A DNA stretch of 64,000 nucleotides from Hypomesus transpacificus (lineage: Eukaryota > Chordata > Actinopteri > Osmeriformes > Osmeridae). Where the stretch lies: positions 9,685,604 to 9,749,603 of the forward strand of contig NC_061078.1 in assembly GCF_021917145.1 (NCBI RefSeq). Reading direction: 5' to 3'. Positions 32,828-43,055 of this stretch are shown here, piece after piece. Within the stretch, counting starts at the first letter, position 1; every line of letters begins with the position of its first letter. Both the position numbers and the translations under genes were made by a program. The notes beneath the pieces were generated by a model. It was not told the origin of the DNA and made no database searches. It saw only the letters and a list, made by a program, of their open reading frames with translations.

Positions 32828-35800
32828 CTACATCACCAATTCCACGTACAGACTGCACGCACTGAAAAAAATTCTAGGTTGGGTTATTTTTTGCCAAGCA
32901 ATTTGACTGGGTTGTTTTTGAAACATTTAATATTTTTTTCTTAAAAAAACTATTCTTGCTCCATTTTTAGTTTACTTTAAAGTTGGTACACTTACATTAC
33001 ATTTCTTATTTATATTATTTGCTGCTCTTTGCTTTTATAGGTCAATCAGTGCATACTTTGCTTTATTAAAAAACTCTCATTGCCTAAATTGTTTCCTTTG
33101 CATATTGTGAGAACGTTTTGTGACTTGAAGCCATTTTTCATGGTTAGCAGGTGAAACTGTTTTTACAATGTCATAGTGGTTCATTTCCTGGTTCTGGTAA
33201 CACTGCGGGTCTGCAGACATGCTGATGAAAGATTAAACATTACATCATGTTGCCCTCACCTTTTACTGCTTAATAATGTCATACACTGTAGCCTGTTCAC
33301 AGTAAATCCTTCAGACTAATATCAATTTATGTGGATATTTGTTGATAAAGTGGTTTGTAATCTGCAGTGCACACTTTCTGGGACAGCATTAGAGTTCTTT
33401 GGTATATTGCACAGTGATACACCTTATATACATGTCCAACAAAACAACTGCTGAATCAATTCTGTTTATTTGAACAATTTACAACTGCATAACTGTGGGA
33501 TTGCTGCACCCACATTTCGCCTATCTTTACAGAATTTGAGCTTGTGAGGTCAGGATGGTTTACAAGACTATGTATTCAGGCTGCAACTGTAGAACTGTTG
33601 ATGAAAAGTCCCTTAACACCTTATATCAATACCATGGTTGTAATAAGTCAGTTATAACTACCCCAGTTGTAGTCTGTTTATTCATTAAAGTGGATATGTA
33701 AGTATGGTAAACTGCAAAATGTATGAAAAATTTAAATTATAGTTGCAAAGCAAGTGTTTAATTTCTGGATAATATAGATTGGATTCTAGACAACCTTGAC
33801 TTTGAAGTGTTAACATGATAACAAGGCTTCACTTACCAGATTTAGAATATAGCAGGATACAACCATTATTGTCACGTTACACTGACATGAGGGATGAGTG
33901 TATTTTGTTTCAACCCCACAAGGGAGAGGACAGCTTGGGATATAATTACATTTCCATTTATCTTTCCCCGACATTCTCTCTCTTTGTCTCTGACACTGTG
34001 CCTATGTGTGTTTTCATATGCCAGCTGTTATTGTTTGAAAAAACATCATACATGCCAGACTACAACACCACTCTTGCAGGATGGCATGTATTTCACCTTC
34101 ACCTCCATTGTTTGATGAGTGCTCCAGGACCATAAACATCACTAAAGGCAAACACTGCCTCACTCAAAGTGATTCAACCACATTTTTACTCTGACCCCTA
34201 GAGCTACTGAGTTGTGGTACGGAAGAACCTGTTTCTCCTTGCAATCTTCCATCAACAAGGATGAACATAACATGTTGAAACTGGATATTTTGTAACTCAC
34301 CCATGTAACAATGTTCCTAAAGTGTTTAGGAAATACACTTATACATTCTTTTCTATTGATTTCAGTTAAGTAGGTGTCTGTCACGATTCAATTGATTGAC
34401 CACATATGGAGGTTGTGGATCACCTGAAAGGACAATGAAAATACTGTATTAAAAAAAAACCTGTATACAATATTATATTTATTTCAAAACAGGGAGTTCC
34501 AAGATTATACTGTTTATGTTAGTACAATAAACAGTACCCCTACTTCCTCTGTGCATTGGATGGACTAACCTTATATGTTCCATCCACATGGACGCCTGGT
34601 AAAATGAGAAGGGACAAGGTGTAAGTAGACACTATCCATGTAATCAGAGTTTCCTCCTTTCTCACCCATTACAGGTAACCTAAGACAGGAAGACCTGGGA
34701 CAGGGGAGACAAGAATCTTGGTTTAGGATTGAAGAACCAATACATCACAAAGGCAACTAGTAAACGTCTGTATAATAAAATGTCTTTACTGTTGCTCTAA
34801 GGGGGAACAACAAATTGGTTTAGAACTTAAATAGAGTATAAATGATTTTTTTGCTGCATCAGAACTACATAGAAATATTCTAAGACAGTGCTCAATAGGG
34901 TTGGCCTGAAGCAATGGCATCAGAGAACTTTGTCAAAGTCAAAAGTATCTTGAAACTTCTCAAATGAAATAAAACTTCTTATAGTTAATTGCACGAAGAG
35001 TATATGTTACAAACTGATTTTACAGTCATGCTGTTCTTACAAAGTTACTCTCACTATGGAAAATCTCAAAAATTGTAGATGCTTCAAAGCATCCACTCTA
35101 AACTGAACTGAGAAATGACTGATGTGTCATGGCCTTATAGCTATTATTGTTTCCTTCTTTAACCACCTGATTCCAAGTAGTATGATTTATGTACCTCTTC
35201 CTGGTCACATGACAGCCAAATATTCCAGTATGTTCTCTCTGCCTTTGTCTTAATCTGCATAGGCATGGTTGCTGGCTGCCCAGACATCATTTCCTGTGGT
35301 AGGATTACAACTTAATCCCTGATATTCATCAGACGTGGGGATCAGAGACCAACTTATTACAATTCGTCACCCTTGCCCTCATCTGCATCCTTATCTTAGT
35401 GCAAATGATTGTATTTGTATAAAAGCAATCCCAAGATCTATACAGCCAATTGTATGGTTTGTACATTGCCCGAACACTGTGTCCATTCCATCACCATAAG
35501 CAAGAAATGATTGTGCTCATTTGAAACCAGACTTGGATTTAGACTGTCAATGTGTTGGTCCAGGATAGAGAATGCCAGGCAAATGCCTTGAAATTGGATC
35601 TCTACTGACAACTTTCTTGTAACTTGTCTATTTACATTTGGGGTCACCTTCGACCAATGTCATAGAATGGCTTCTACCAGTCCAAATCCACTCCTATCTG
35701 GAAATAGGACTTTTGTCAGGCAGTCGGTTATCAGTCTATATTCAGGAAGTCTCCACTTACAGATTCTGCATTAACCTTTATCTTACTTGTCATCTGGAGA

Positions 35801-36170
35801 CACTGTACCTCTAAGATTTTCCACAGAATGCAGAATGACCATCCCTTTTTTCAAAAGATGTACAAAGTATATTCAGTTGCCTATTCCGCAATGAAAGAGC
35901 TGTTGTATGGGCTACTTATGCAATTTAATAGCTTGTGATAGTTTGTGTGCATGTTTGTTGGTGTGTATGCAAACTTAAACCGTTAGAATCAGAGACTTTC
36001 TGATTCTGAAATACATACATATATACTTAAATATTTATCTTTTGTCCTGCATAACTCCCCTTTCTCTTTTGATGTCTGCATCTTCTAACTTTGTCAATCA
36101 GGATGTATATGCATTAAAACAAAGTATCACAGTATGTCTCATTTGACCAATAGTTTATCCCAGTCCTCCA
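32828..36170. other. slc66a2 3' UTR and intergenic spacer before kcng4
   Basis: AT-rich sequence with no recognised exon or RNA gene. ATTAAA-type polyadenylation candidates occur near 33.23 and 33.69 kb. Open frames such as 33815-34135 carry no family motif. Confidence 0.4.
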
Positions 36171-36238
36171 ACAAGGAGAGAGAGAGAGATAGAGAGAAAG
36201 ACGGGGGGGGGGGGGGGGGGGGGGGGGGGGGTGGGGGG
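36171..36238. repeat. GA repeat followed by a G29 tract near the kcng4 promoter
   Basis: A (GA)n stretch runs into G29 (36203-36231), one T, and G6. It is able to form G-quadruplex structures. It sits about 0.5 kb upstream of the probable first kcng4 donor. Its exact length is doubtful in any assembly. Confidence 0.85.
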
Positions 36239-36239
36239 A

Positions 36240-36736
36240 TGTGGAGGTTATCAGCCTGTCAAACAGATGAGAACAGCAGGTTTTCGGAGGACATCGCCGT
36301 TAGATAATCGCTGTAATTCCCAACTCCTCCAAAGCGCCCTTGACGCCGCCTCTTGGCGCTCACCAATGAAAATGAAGTATTGACACGGATAAAAATCTCA
36401 TAAATTCCTAAAGCCCGCGGTATCATCTCCTTATAGCGGAAGATGCGCTATGGGAAACATTAACAGGTTGACGACAAATGTATCCGCGTGCCCACGTCAT
36501 CTATTCTAGCCGTAAAATAACTGTCATGGTTGCAAAGTAACATTTTCCAGATAAAAGTTCTTCCAAACTACTATTTTGATTTTGAAATTTTCGCCAGTGC
36601 TTCGAAAAGTCCCTATGAACAAATCAATGGATTTTGTTCACAGCCCTTGAAGGCTAACCAAGGAAAGGCTGCATCAGGATAGCATTTTCTTCAAAACGTG
36701 ACCAAAGGAGAAAAACAATTGTCACTTAGGATTGAG
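36240..36736 (+). promoter_or_regulatory. Probable kcng4 promoter and non-coding first exon
   Basis: CpG-containing sequence with a CCAAT box near 36363 leads to a good donor (TTGAG followed by GTGAGAC) at 36737. The coding exon has a matching acceptor (TCTTTTCCAG) ending at 37100. Transcription start not determined. Confidence 0.45.
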
Positions 36737-37155
36737 GTGAGACACCTTTCGGGCACTTTTTCGCTAACTGTTCTGTGCTTCTTCATTGATGTAATTATAC
36801 AGACGATATAGACCTAACTATTTCTAGACCCATTTTCAGACGTGCTTACTTCATTAGTGTGAAGTTTGTAGCAGAGGCCAAGGTATCACAATTTTGTCAG
36901 GATACAGCTGACAACCTTGCCAACCAGTAACATTCTCTAGAACTAGTAAGCCAAGCTGTGTATGTCTCACTAACAGTCAATGTCAGCTCAGTTGTGTGAA
37001 AAGGTAGAAGATATTTGATAGATATTTGATGAGCATCATTTGAGTGAGCCTGCGTTTTTATTCACATATTTGTTGCTCCTTGTTTGTGCCTCTTTTCCAG
37101 TGTTGTCCTTCTCAAACACCTCTACGGCTGTGCTGTAACACATCCCAATGCCACA

Positions 37156-38853
37156 ATGCCTATCATCAGCAATGCCAACCATGACTTTGGTGCTTACTCT
37201 GTCAGCAGTGACAACAGCAGCCTCGACCGTTTCTTCACCGAGATTACAGAGACCGAGACCATCAAGGGTGTTTATTATCAGCGCGCTCAACTGCTCCGTG
37301 GTTCAGAGTCCTTGCATGTGGTTGACCACAACCTTCAGGCCCTAATCAATGTAGGCGGTAACCATTATACATTTCTCTGGAGTACCCTGGACCAGTTCCC
37401 CCTTAGTCGCCTCGGCCACCTACGGTTCTGCACCAGCCCTGAAGAGATAGCACGCCTCTGTGATGACTATGATGAAACCAGACGTGAGTTCTTTTTCGAC
37501 CGCAACCCGGCAGCCTTCCGTGTCATCTTCAACTTCCTGGTAGCCGGGAAGCTGAGGCTGCTGCGTGAGCTGTGTGCCATGTCGCTGCACGACGAGCTTG
37601 ACTACTGGGGTGTGGACCCGGCCTACATGGAGCGTTGCTGCCGGCGCCGGATGATGAGTCGTGTGGAGGACATGGCTGAGCGTGAGCGTAAAGAGGAAGA
37701 GTGGAGGCAGATGAGAATGGAGCTAAAGAAACCCCCCCCTGTGGCGGAGAAGGGCTATCGAAGACTGATGAGCATGTTGAGGGAGGTAGTGGAGAACCCA
37801 CTCTCCGGCCTTGCAGGGAAGGTGTTTGCCTGCTTCTCCATAGTTATGGTTGCCGTCACAGTCATCAGCCTGTGTATCAGCACCATGCCTGATCTCCGTG
37901 AGGAGGAAACCAAGGTAAGTAAAGAACATATACTGTTGCAGATAGAAGACACTAGTCTGTCCCATCGCACCTAATGGGTGTCTCCACTTTGTTCCTCTGT
38001 CCTTTGCTGTTTGCAGGGTGAGTGTTCACAGAAATGTCACACCATGTTTGTGGTGGAGACTGTGTGCGTGGCTTGGTTTTCACTGGAGTTCATTATGCGG
38101 TTCCTCCACGCTCGTAGCAAGCTGGCCTTTGTCCGTGGCCCCCTCAACATAATTGATGCCATTGCCATCCTACCCTACTATATATCTCTGGCTATGGGGG
38201 ACACAGACAAGTCTCTGGAAAACGGAAACGCCGGACCAGGAAGGGGATACTTGGATAAACTGGGCCTGATCCTGCGAATGATGCGGGCCTTGCGTATTCT
38301 CTACGTGATGCGCCTGGCACGCCACTCCCTTGGTTTGCAGACCCTGGGGCTAACTATGCAACGCAGCATGCGTGAGTTTGGCCTGCTGCTGCTCTTTGTC
38401 TGCGTGGCTGTGGCCCTCTTCTCCCCGCTAGTCCATCTAGCCGAGAGCGAGCTGGCACCGTACGCCGCTACTGCCCCACAGCATCGATTTAGCAGCATTC
38501 CGGCTTCCTACTGGTGGGCCATCATCTCTATGACAACGGTGGGATACGGCGACATGGTACCACGCAGCATCCCTGGTCAGGTGGTGGCGCTGAGCAGCAT
38601 CCTGAGCGGGATTCTCATCATGGCCTTCCCAGCCACCTCCATCTTCCACATGTTCTCCCATTCTTACCAGGAGTTAAAAGAAGAGCACGAGAGGCTGTGG
38701 AAGGAAGAGAGGGGAGCAGAACTGGCGGCGGATGCCCAGGAGAGCAGGAGGGACCGGGAGCTCTCTTGGCCACCTTCAGATAAAGTCAGTTTAATCTCCT
38801 TGGATGAGATGGACAAAGGTCACAAAACCACACTTCCAGCTGGAGCCTTTTGA
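37156..38853 (+). CDS. kcng4: kcng4-like (Kv6.4) modifier potassium channel subunit, two coding exons
   Basis: Exons 37156-37914 and 38017-38853 join in phase 0 to 531 residues. In order: T1/BTB assembly domain (LINVGGNHY at 63-71, EFFFDRNP at 111-118), S1 near 223-243, S2-S3 near 262-312, S4 with arginines in LRMMRALRILYVMRLARHS (339-357), S5 near 373-392, pore helix WWAIISMTT (419-427), filter VGYGD (428-432) and S6 (442-463). S6 carries PAT (458-460) where opening Kv1-Kv4 channels have PVP; this is typical of silent Kv5/6/8/9 subunits, which work only in heterotetramers with Kv2. IKGVYYQR at 36-43 and the STMPDLREEE and GECS borders point to KCNG4. The MPIIS start has A at -3; an upstream ATG eight bases earlier is out of frame. 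The tandem array starts inside this exon at the Trp420 codon. Confidence 0.92.
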
Positions 38854-39264
38854 AGACTTTGGACTTCCATCTCACTTTTTCATGTAAATGATATGATCTG
38901 TGCATGGTATACTGTACATTGTCTCACTCATATCACATTATATTCTACTGTATACAATAGTGTGTATTATTGTACTAAAATTGACTTAAAAGGGTAGTTC
39001 TGCATGTTTATTTTGTTATAATCCCACCTGTATCTAAATCAATTACTGTTATTAAGACCTTATGGTAGTTCTCATTTTGTTGTTGTATTGTTACAACACT
39101 AATAGCAGTCATGGGTGCAATGTTGCACTCTGATTTTACAGAAAGGACACATTTGTTGCTAATTATCATCAAATGTATAGTGATGCCTATTCATTATGTT
39201 TTAAAGTATCCTTTAGTACTTTTTTCATTATCATTGCTAATTGTGCTTTCAATACCATTAGAAC

Positions 39265-39270
39265 AATAAA
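39265..39270 (+). terminator. Probable kcng4 polyadenylation signal
   Basis: AATAAA about 410 bases past the kcng4 stop. The same signal recurs in each later array unit (43467, 47669, 51871 and 56073). Confidence 0.5.
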
Positions 39271-40729
39271 GATAATATTCAAATGGTTTGAAGGAAATAG
39301 TCTTAGATAATTAAGTAATTAATTGAACTATTTACAACAAGTCTGTTTAAATATGTTTCCCTGCTTTGAAGGTTATTCATAATCATAACATGTAATAACA
39401 CATAACAACATGTTTTATACTATGATATATATCTATTATCTTAGTTGCATTACACAGTATGAGAGTTCATGTTGCCCTATCCCCCAGCAATATACTGCTG
39501 TGTTTGTCCATATCGTTTCTCTGGAAATGTTATAGAATGTTACATTTTCTAAGAAAATTACACTATACCCTTTCTCATTGAACTCAAATTGTAATTATGA
39601 GTTCTGCTCTTGATATATTTTTTTAATATACATTTGAATTGGGTTACATCTGCATTGAACATTCATAGATTTTTACAAAAGAATTGAGCCTTTTTGAGCC
39701 ACAGACATTAGAAGATCAGTAGATTTTTAAATGACAAAATCAATATATCCCAGTCACAAATAAATGTGAAGCAAGCTGTTCTCAGTGACAGTATCAAAGT
39801 CACAGATTTAACATGCAGGTTAAACAACTTGTTTTGACAAACCACAATAGATCTGGCAATCCATGATTATTTGAGGCAGCAGAATCAGTCAAACTAATCC
39901 AAATTAGACTGCTCCTTGTTTGAACCAATAATGAATAAGTGGTTCAGACATTTACAGTGCAGACAATCTCAATTTAAAGTTCCTGTTCCTGTTTCATTTA
40001 GGTCCACAAACAAAGGTGGCTAACATATTAAATTACAGGTTGGAACTACATATTTGTGACACAGCAACATTCTTTAAAAAGGTGAAGGTTGTATACATTT
40101 TACAAATATCTACTTACAAAAGTTCGAGAACATTCTACTAAACATCTAAAATAAAGTAAAATGTTTTACTTGTAAATTCTTTAATGGGAACTCTTTAAAA
40201 TGTCATATACAGCCCTAACAAAATAATACAGACGTGACAGGTCTGATAACACAACTATGCTGATTATTAACTGAACAAAAATTACCACTTGCTCTCAAAA
40301 TACAATGTCGTGGTTTTAGTATTTATATTTGAAGCATGAGACATACGATATGAGATCTAATGTTACCTGGAAAAATAGGTTGGTCAATATAGGTGTGGTT
40401 TCTCTCTAAGTAAAGCGACCTGGGTGCTATGGTTACATGACATTTGCATGTCCCTACAATAATACCCAGTAACTCTAGAGACAGTACCATAGTTACATGG
40501 AAGGAGGGACATTTCCTGAGCCACAGAAGAAGACGTAAAAGACTCTAGAGAATAAGGGCTGTTAGAAGTGATTCGTGAACGTGTCATTCTGAATACCTTT
40601 AACTGGGTTGGTCTAGGTTATGTCGCCAACCTGCAAACATCCACCCTCTCACCAGTGGGGGAAGTTTGTCTATAGAAGATAAGCAAAGTGGAAGTTTTGC
40701 AACCCTCACAGGGTATGAGTTGCTTAAGG

Positions 40730-40776
40730 AGTATTCTCAACCATGTTTGAGACTGGCTTGAATAAAAAGGAGGAAG
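40730..40776 (+). other. Probable non-coding first exon of the galactosyltransferase gene, unit 1
   Basis: A strong donor (GAGGAAG followed by GTAAGTAG) at 40777 pairs with the acceptor ending at 41238, just before the coding ATG. The exon includes an ATG at 40743 whose frame overlaps and does not match the main frame. The same arrangement recurs every 4,202 bases in units 2-5. The left limit is not determined. Confidence 0.5.
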
Positions 40777-41241
40777 GTAAGTAGTTTACTTTTCAGAAAT
40801 GTTATTCCTGTATTGTTTATATTCAACATCAACATTTTACAAATGAACTTAATATGTAAGAGCTTAACATTAAGGTGGGTAAAATGCAATCAATGTAACT
40901 GCAAGAAACCTAGTGGTAGGTTAGCCACCTGCTCGAATACATTTGAGGTATTCAGGAACTTAAACGTTGTTTACCATTTTTAAGCATACATACATTATTA
41001 TGTGTACTGATTTTAATCCAATCCATGTATGCTTACAATTTTTATGATAAAAATAGGTAGCTACTGTACACGGAAAAGCATTTGACTTATTTGACCTATA
41101 GATTAAACATTGGCATTTCAGCAGTTTTACTTTGAATTTGAAATCAGTTCTGTTGTTGACTGGAAGAATGTCAGCTTGTGTCACAATATCATGCTGTTTA
41201 ATGATTGTTAAGTCAACTGTCTGTCTCTTGTTCACCAGAAA

Positions 41242-42432
41242 ATGGACCACAGAGGGAGGTTTGTGATATGGTCACGATATCGCTGTTATTTCTTTATTGT
41301 TTTTTTGGCTTTGACCCTAATTATCTACAACACTGACCTAGTGGAAAGGACTGAGGACTTAGTCCCTAAATGGTGGATGAGGTTTGGTCAAGTTGTGAGT
41401 ACGGTAGTTCCTGTCATTACTACATACTCAAACAGTACTGCCACCGTCATTCAGAATGCAACTCTCCAACAAGGAATTGAACTCAGTGTCACAAACATTA
41501 ATACCACCATGGAGAATTCAACCGTGACAGAGGCACTAACTGTACCCAATCTCCTCCCGGCAAAACAATCAGTGCCAATTGAACCTTATATTTCACCAGG
41601 ATCTTTCCATGTGGAATACCCTCATGAGTATCACTTCATTGTGGATGAGCCTAAGGAATGTCAGGAGAAGAATCCCTTCCTGGTTCTAATGGTGCCAGTT
41701 GCACCTCACAACAGGATGGCTCGTGATGCCGTCCGCAGTACCTGGGGCACTGAGAGTCTGATTCTGGGCAAAGTGGTGAGTCTGTTCTTCCTGTTGGGAC
41801 TGCCAAGTGGAGAAGGGGCAGAGAAGCTCCAAGAGCAGGTGCTGCAGGAGAGCAGAGAACATAGAGACCTTCTGCAGAGTGACTTCACAGACAGCTACAA
41901 AAACCTGACCATCAAGACCATGATGATGCTGGAGTGGCTGAGCTTTCGCTGCCCCAACGCTTCCTACGCCATGAAGATTGACTCAGATATGTTTCTCAAT
42001 GTGAACAGCCTGGTGCACATGCTGCTGACTGCACCACAGCACGACTACATGACTGGACTGGTGGCCAAATGGGCACATGTTCTACGAGACCCTAACTCCA
42101 AATGGTACCTTCCTGAGAATGTTTTCCCTGACAATTTTTATCCTTCTTATGCTCTGGGACTGGGCTATGTCATGTCGTTAAACCTGCCCAGGAAGCTAGT
42201 GGAGGCATCCAGGCATGTTAAAGCCATTTATATAGAGGATGTCTATCTGGGACTGTGCATGAAACACCTGGGTATCCAGCCCACTGACCCTCCCAGTCAG
42301 AACCTGTTTCAACTTTTTCCTGTGCCTTATAATCGCTGCAGCTATTCGCAGATAATAGCCACCACTACATACACTATCACAGATCAGGTTAACTTCTGGA
42401 AAGACTTGCACAAACCTGGACCTACGTGTTAA
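41242..42432 (+). CDS. Beta-1,3-galactosyltransferase family (GT31), copy 1 of 5
   Basis: Single coding exon of 396 residues, starting three bases after a splice acceptor (TTCACCAG). It is a type II Golgi enzyme by layout: short basic cytosolic tail, signal anchor at about 16-30 (YFFIVFLALTLIIYN), stem with clustered sequons (N64, N72, N87, N92), then the GT31 domain. Motifs seen: FLVLMVPVAPHNRMARDAVR (146-165) then STWG, FFLLG (182-186), NLTIKT (221-226), the metal-binding DSD at 247-249, and EDVYLGLC (332-339). The family transfers galactose (or GlcNAc in related members) from the UDP-sugar onto glycoprotein or glycolipid acceptors in beta-1,3 linkage. It resembles fish B3GALT2-like expansions; the exact acceptor cannot be told. 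Polyadenylation signal at 42648-42653. This is the copy next to intact kcng4. Confidence 0.93.
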   Translation: MDHRGRFVIWSRYRCYFFIVFLALTLIIYNTDLVERTEDLVPKWWMRFGQVVSTVVPVITTYSNSTATVIQNATLQQGIELSVTNINTTMENSTVTEALTVPNLLPAKQSVPIEPYISPGSFHVEYPHEYHFIVDEPKECQEKNPFLVLMVPVAPHNRMARDAVRSTWGTESLILGKVVSLFFLLGLPSGEGAEKLQEQVLQESREHRDLLQSDFTDSYKNLTIKTMMMLEWLSFRCPNASYAMKIDSDMFLNVNSLVHMLLTAPQHDYMTGLVAKWAHVLRDPNSKWYLPENVFPDNFYPSYALGLGYVMSLNLPRKLVEASRHVKAIYIEDVYLGLCMKHLGIQPTDPPSQNLFQLFPVPYNRCSYSQIIATTTYTITDQVNFWKDLHKPGPTC

Positions 42433-42647
42433 CATGCCATTGGAATAATAGGTTTTTACAGTGAGCCATAAACTTTAGAGATAGTGTTGGGTGGCAGAAC
42501 TAAAGATGTTTTATATAGGTTAATCTTCCATACAGGATGACGTTTGCTTTACTACCTGCTCATGTTTGAGTAAAAAAGAAAGGTCAACATCAACACTGAC
42601 TTCAGTCATTAGAGCTTTGTTACATTAGTATTCTGTGTAATATAAAA

Positions 42648-42653
42648 AATAAA
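42648..42653 (+). terminator. Galactosyltransferase polyadenylation signal, unit 1
   Basis: AATAAA 216 bases past the stop and 69 bases before the new ATG at the unit 1/2 junction. Repeated at the same place in every unit (46850, 51052, 55254 and 59456). Confidence 0.65.
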
Positions 42654-42716
42654 CGTGTGACAGTGTAGCAATAATTCAGCAATTGAGCATAAACCAAAAT
42701 TACATTAAAACAAGCC

Positions 42717-43055
42717 ATGGCCATCATCTCTATGACAACGGTGGGATACGGCGACATGGTACCACGCAGCATCCCTGGTCAGGTGGTGGCGCTGAGCAGC
42801 ATCCTGAGCGGGATTCTCATCATGGCCTTCCCAGCCACCTCCATCTTCCACATGTTCTCCCATTCTTACCAGGAGTTAAAAGAAGAGCACGAGAGGCTGT
42901 GGAAGGAAGAGAGGGGAGCAGAACTGGCGGCGGATGCCCAGGAGAGCAGGAGGGACCGGGAGCTCTCTTGGCCACCTTCAGATAAAGTCAGTTTAATCTC
43001 CTTGGATGAGATGGACAAAGGTCACAAAACCACACTTCCAGCTGGAGCCTTTTGA
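42717..43055 (+). pseudogene. Truncated kcng4 3' segment with a junction-made ATG, unit 2
   Basis: At the unit 1/2 junction the last bases AT of unit 1 meet the first base G of unit 2, making GCCATGG. This opens a 112-residue frame: Met followed by kcng4 residues 421-531 (AIISMTTVGYGD, S6, C-terminal tail). It lacks T1, the voltage sensor, S5 and half of the pore helix, so it cannot be a channel subunit of normal type. No promoter or splice acceptor lies directly before it; only read-through from the galactosyltransferase upstream could transcribe it. Most likely a non-functional by-product of duplication. Confidence 0.85.

Noticed and set aside
37036-37290. Minus-strand frames across the kcng4 coding exon
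   Set aside because: Antisense shadows of strongly conserved channel coding sequence.
38517-38526. Microhomology-driven origin of the array
   Set aside because: GCCAT is present at both unit edges, but the junction keeps both copies with an extra G between them, so it is not a simple microhomology join.
42683-42985. 100-residue frame crossing each array junction
   Set aside because: It is an alternative-frame shadow of the kcng4 3' segment with no relation to a known protein.
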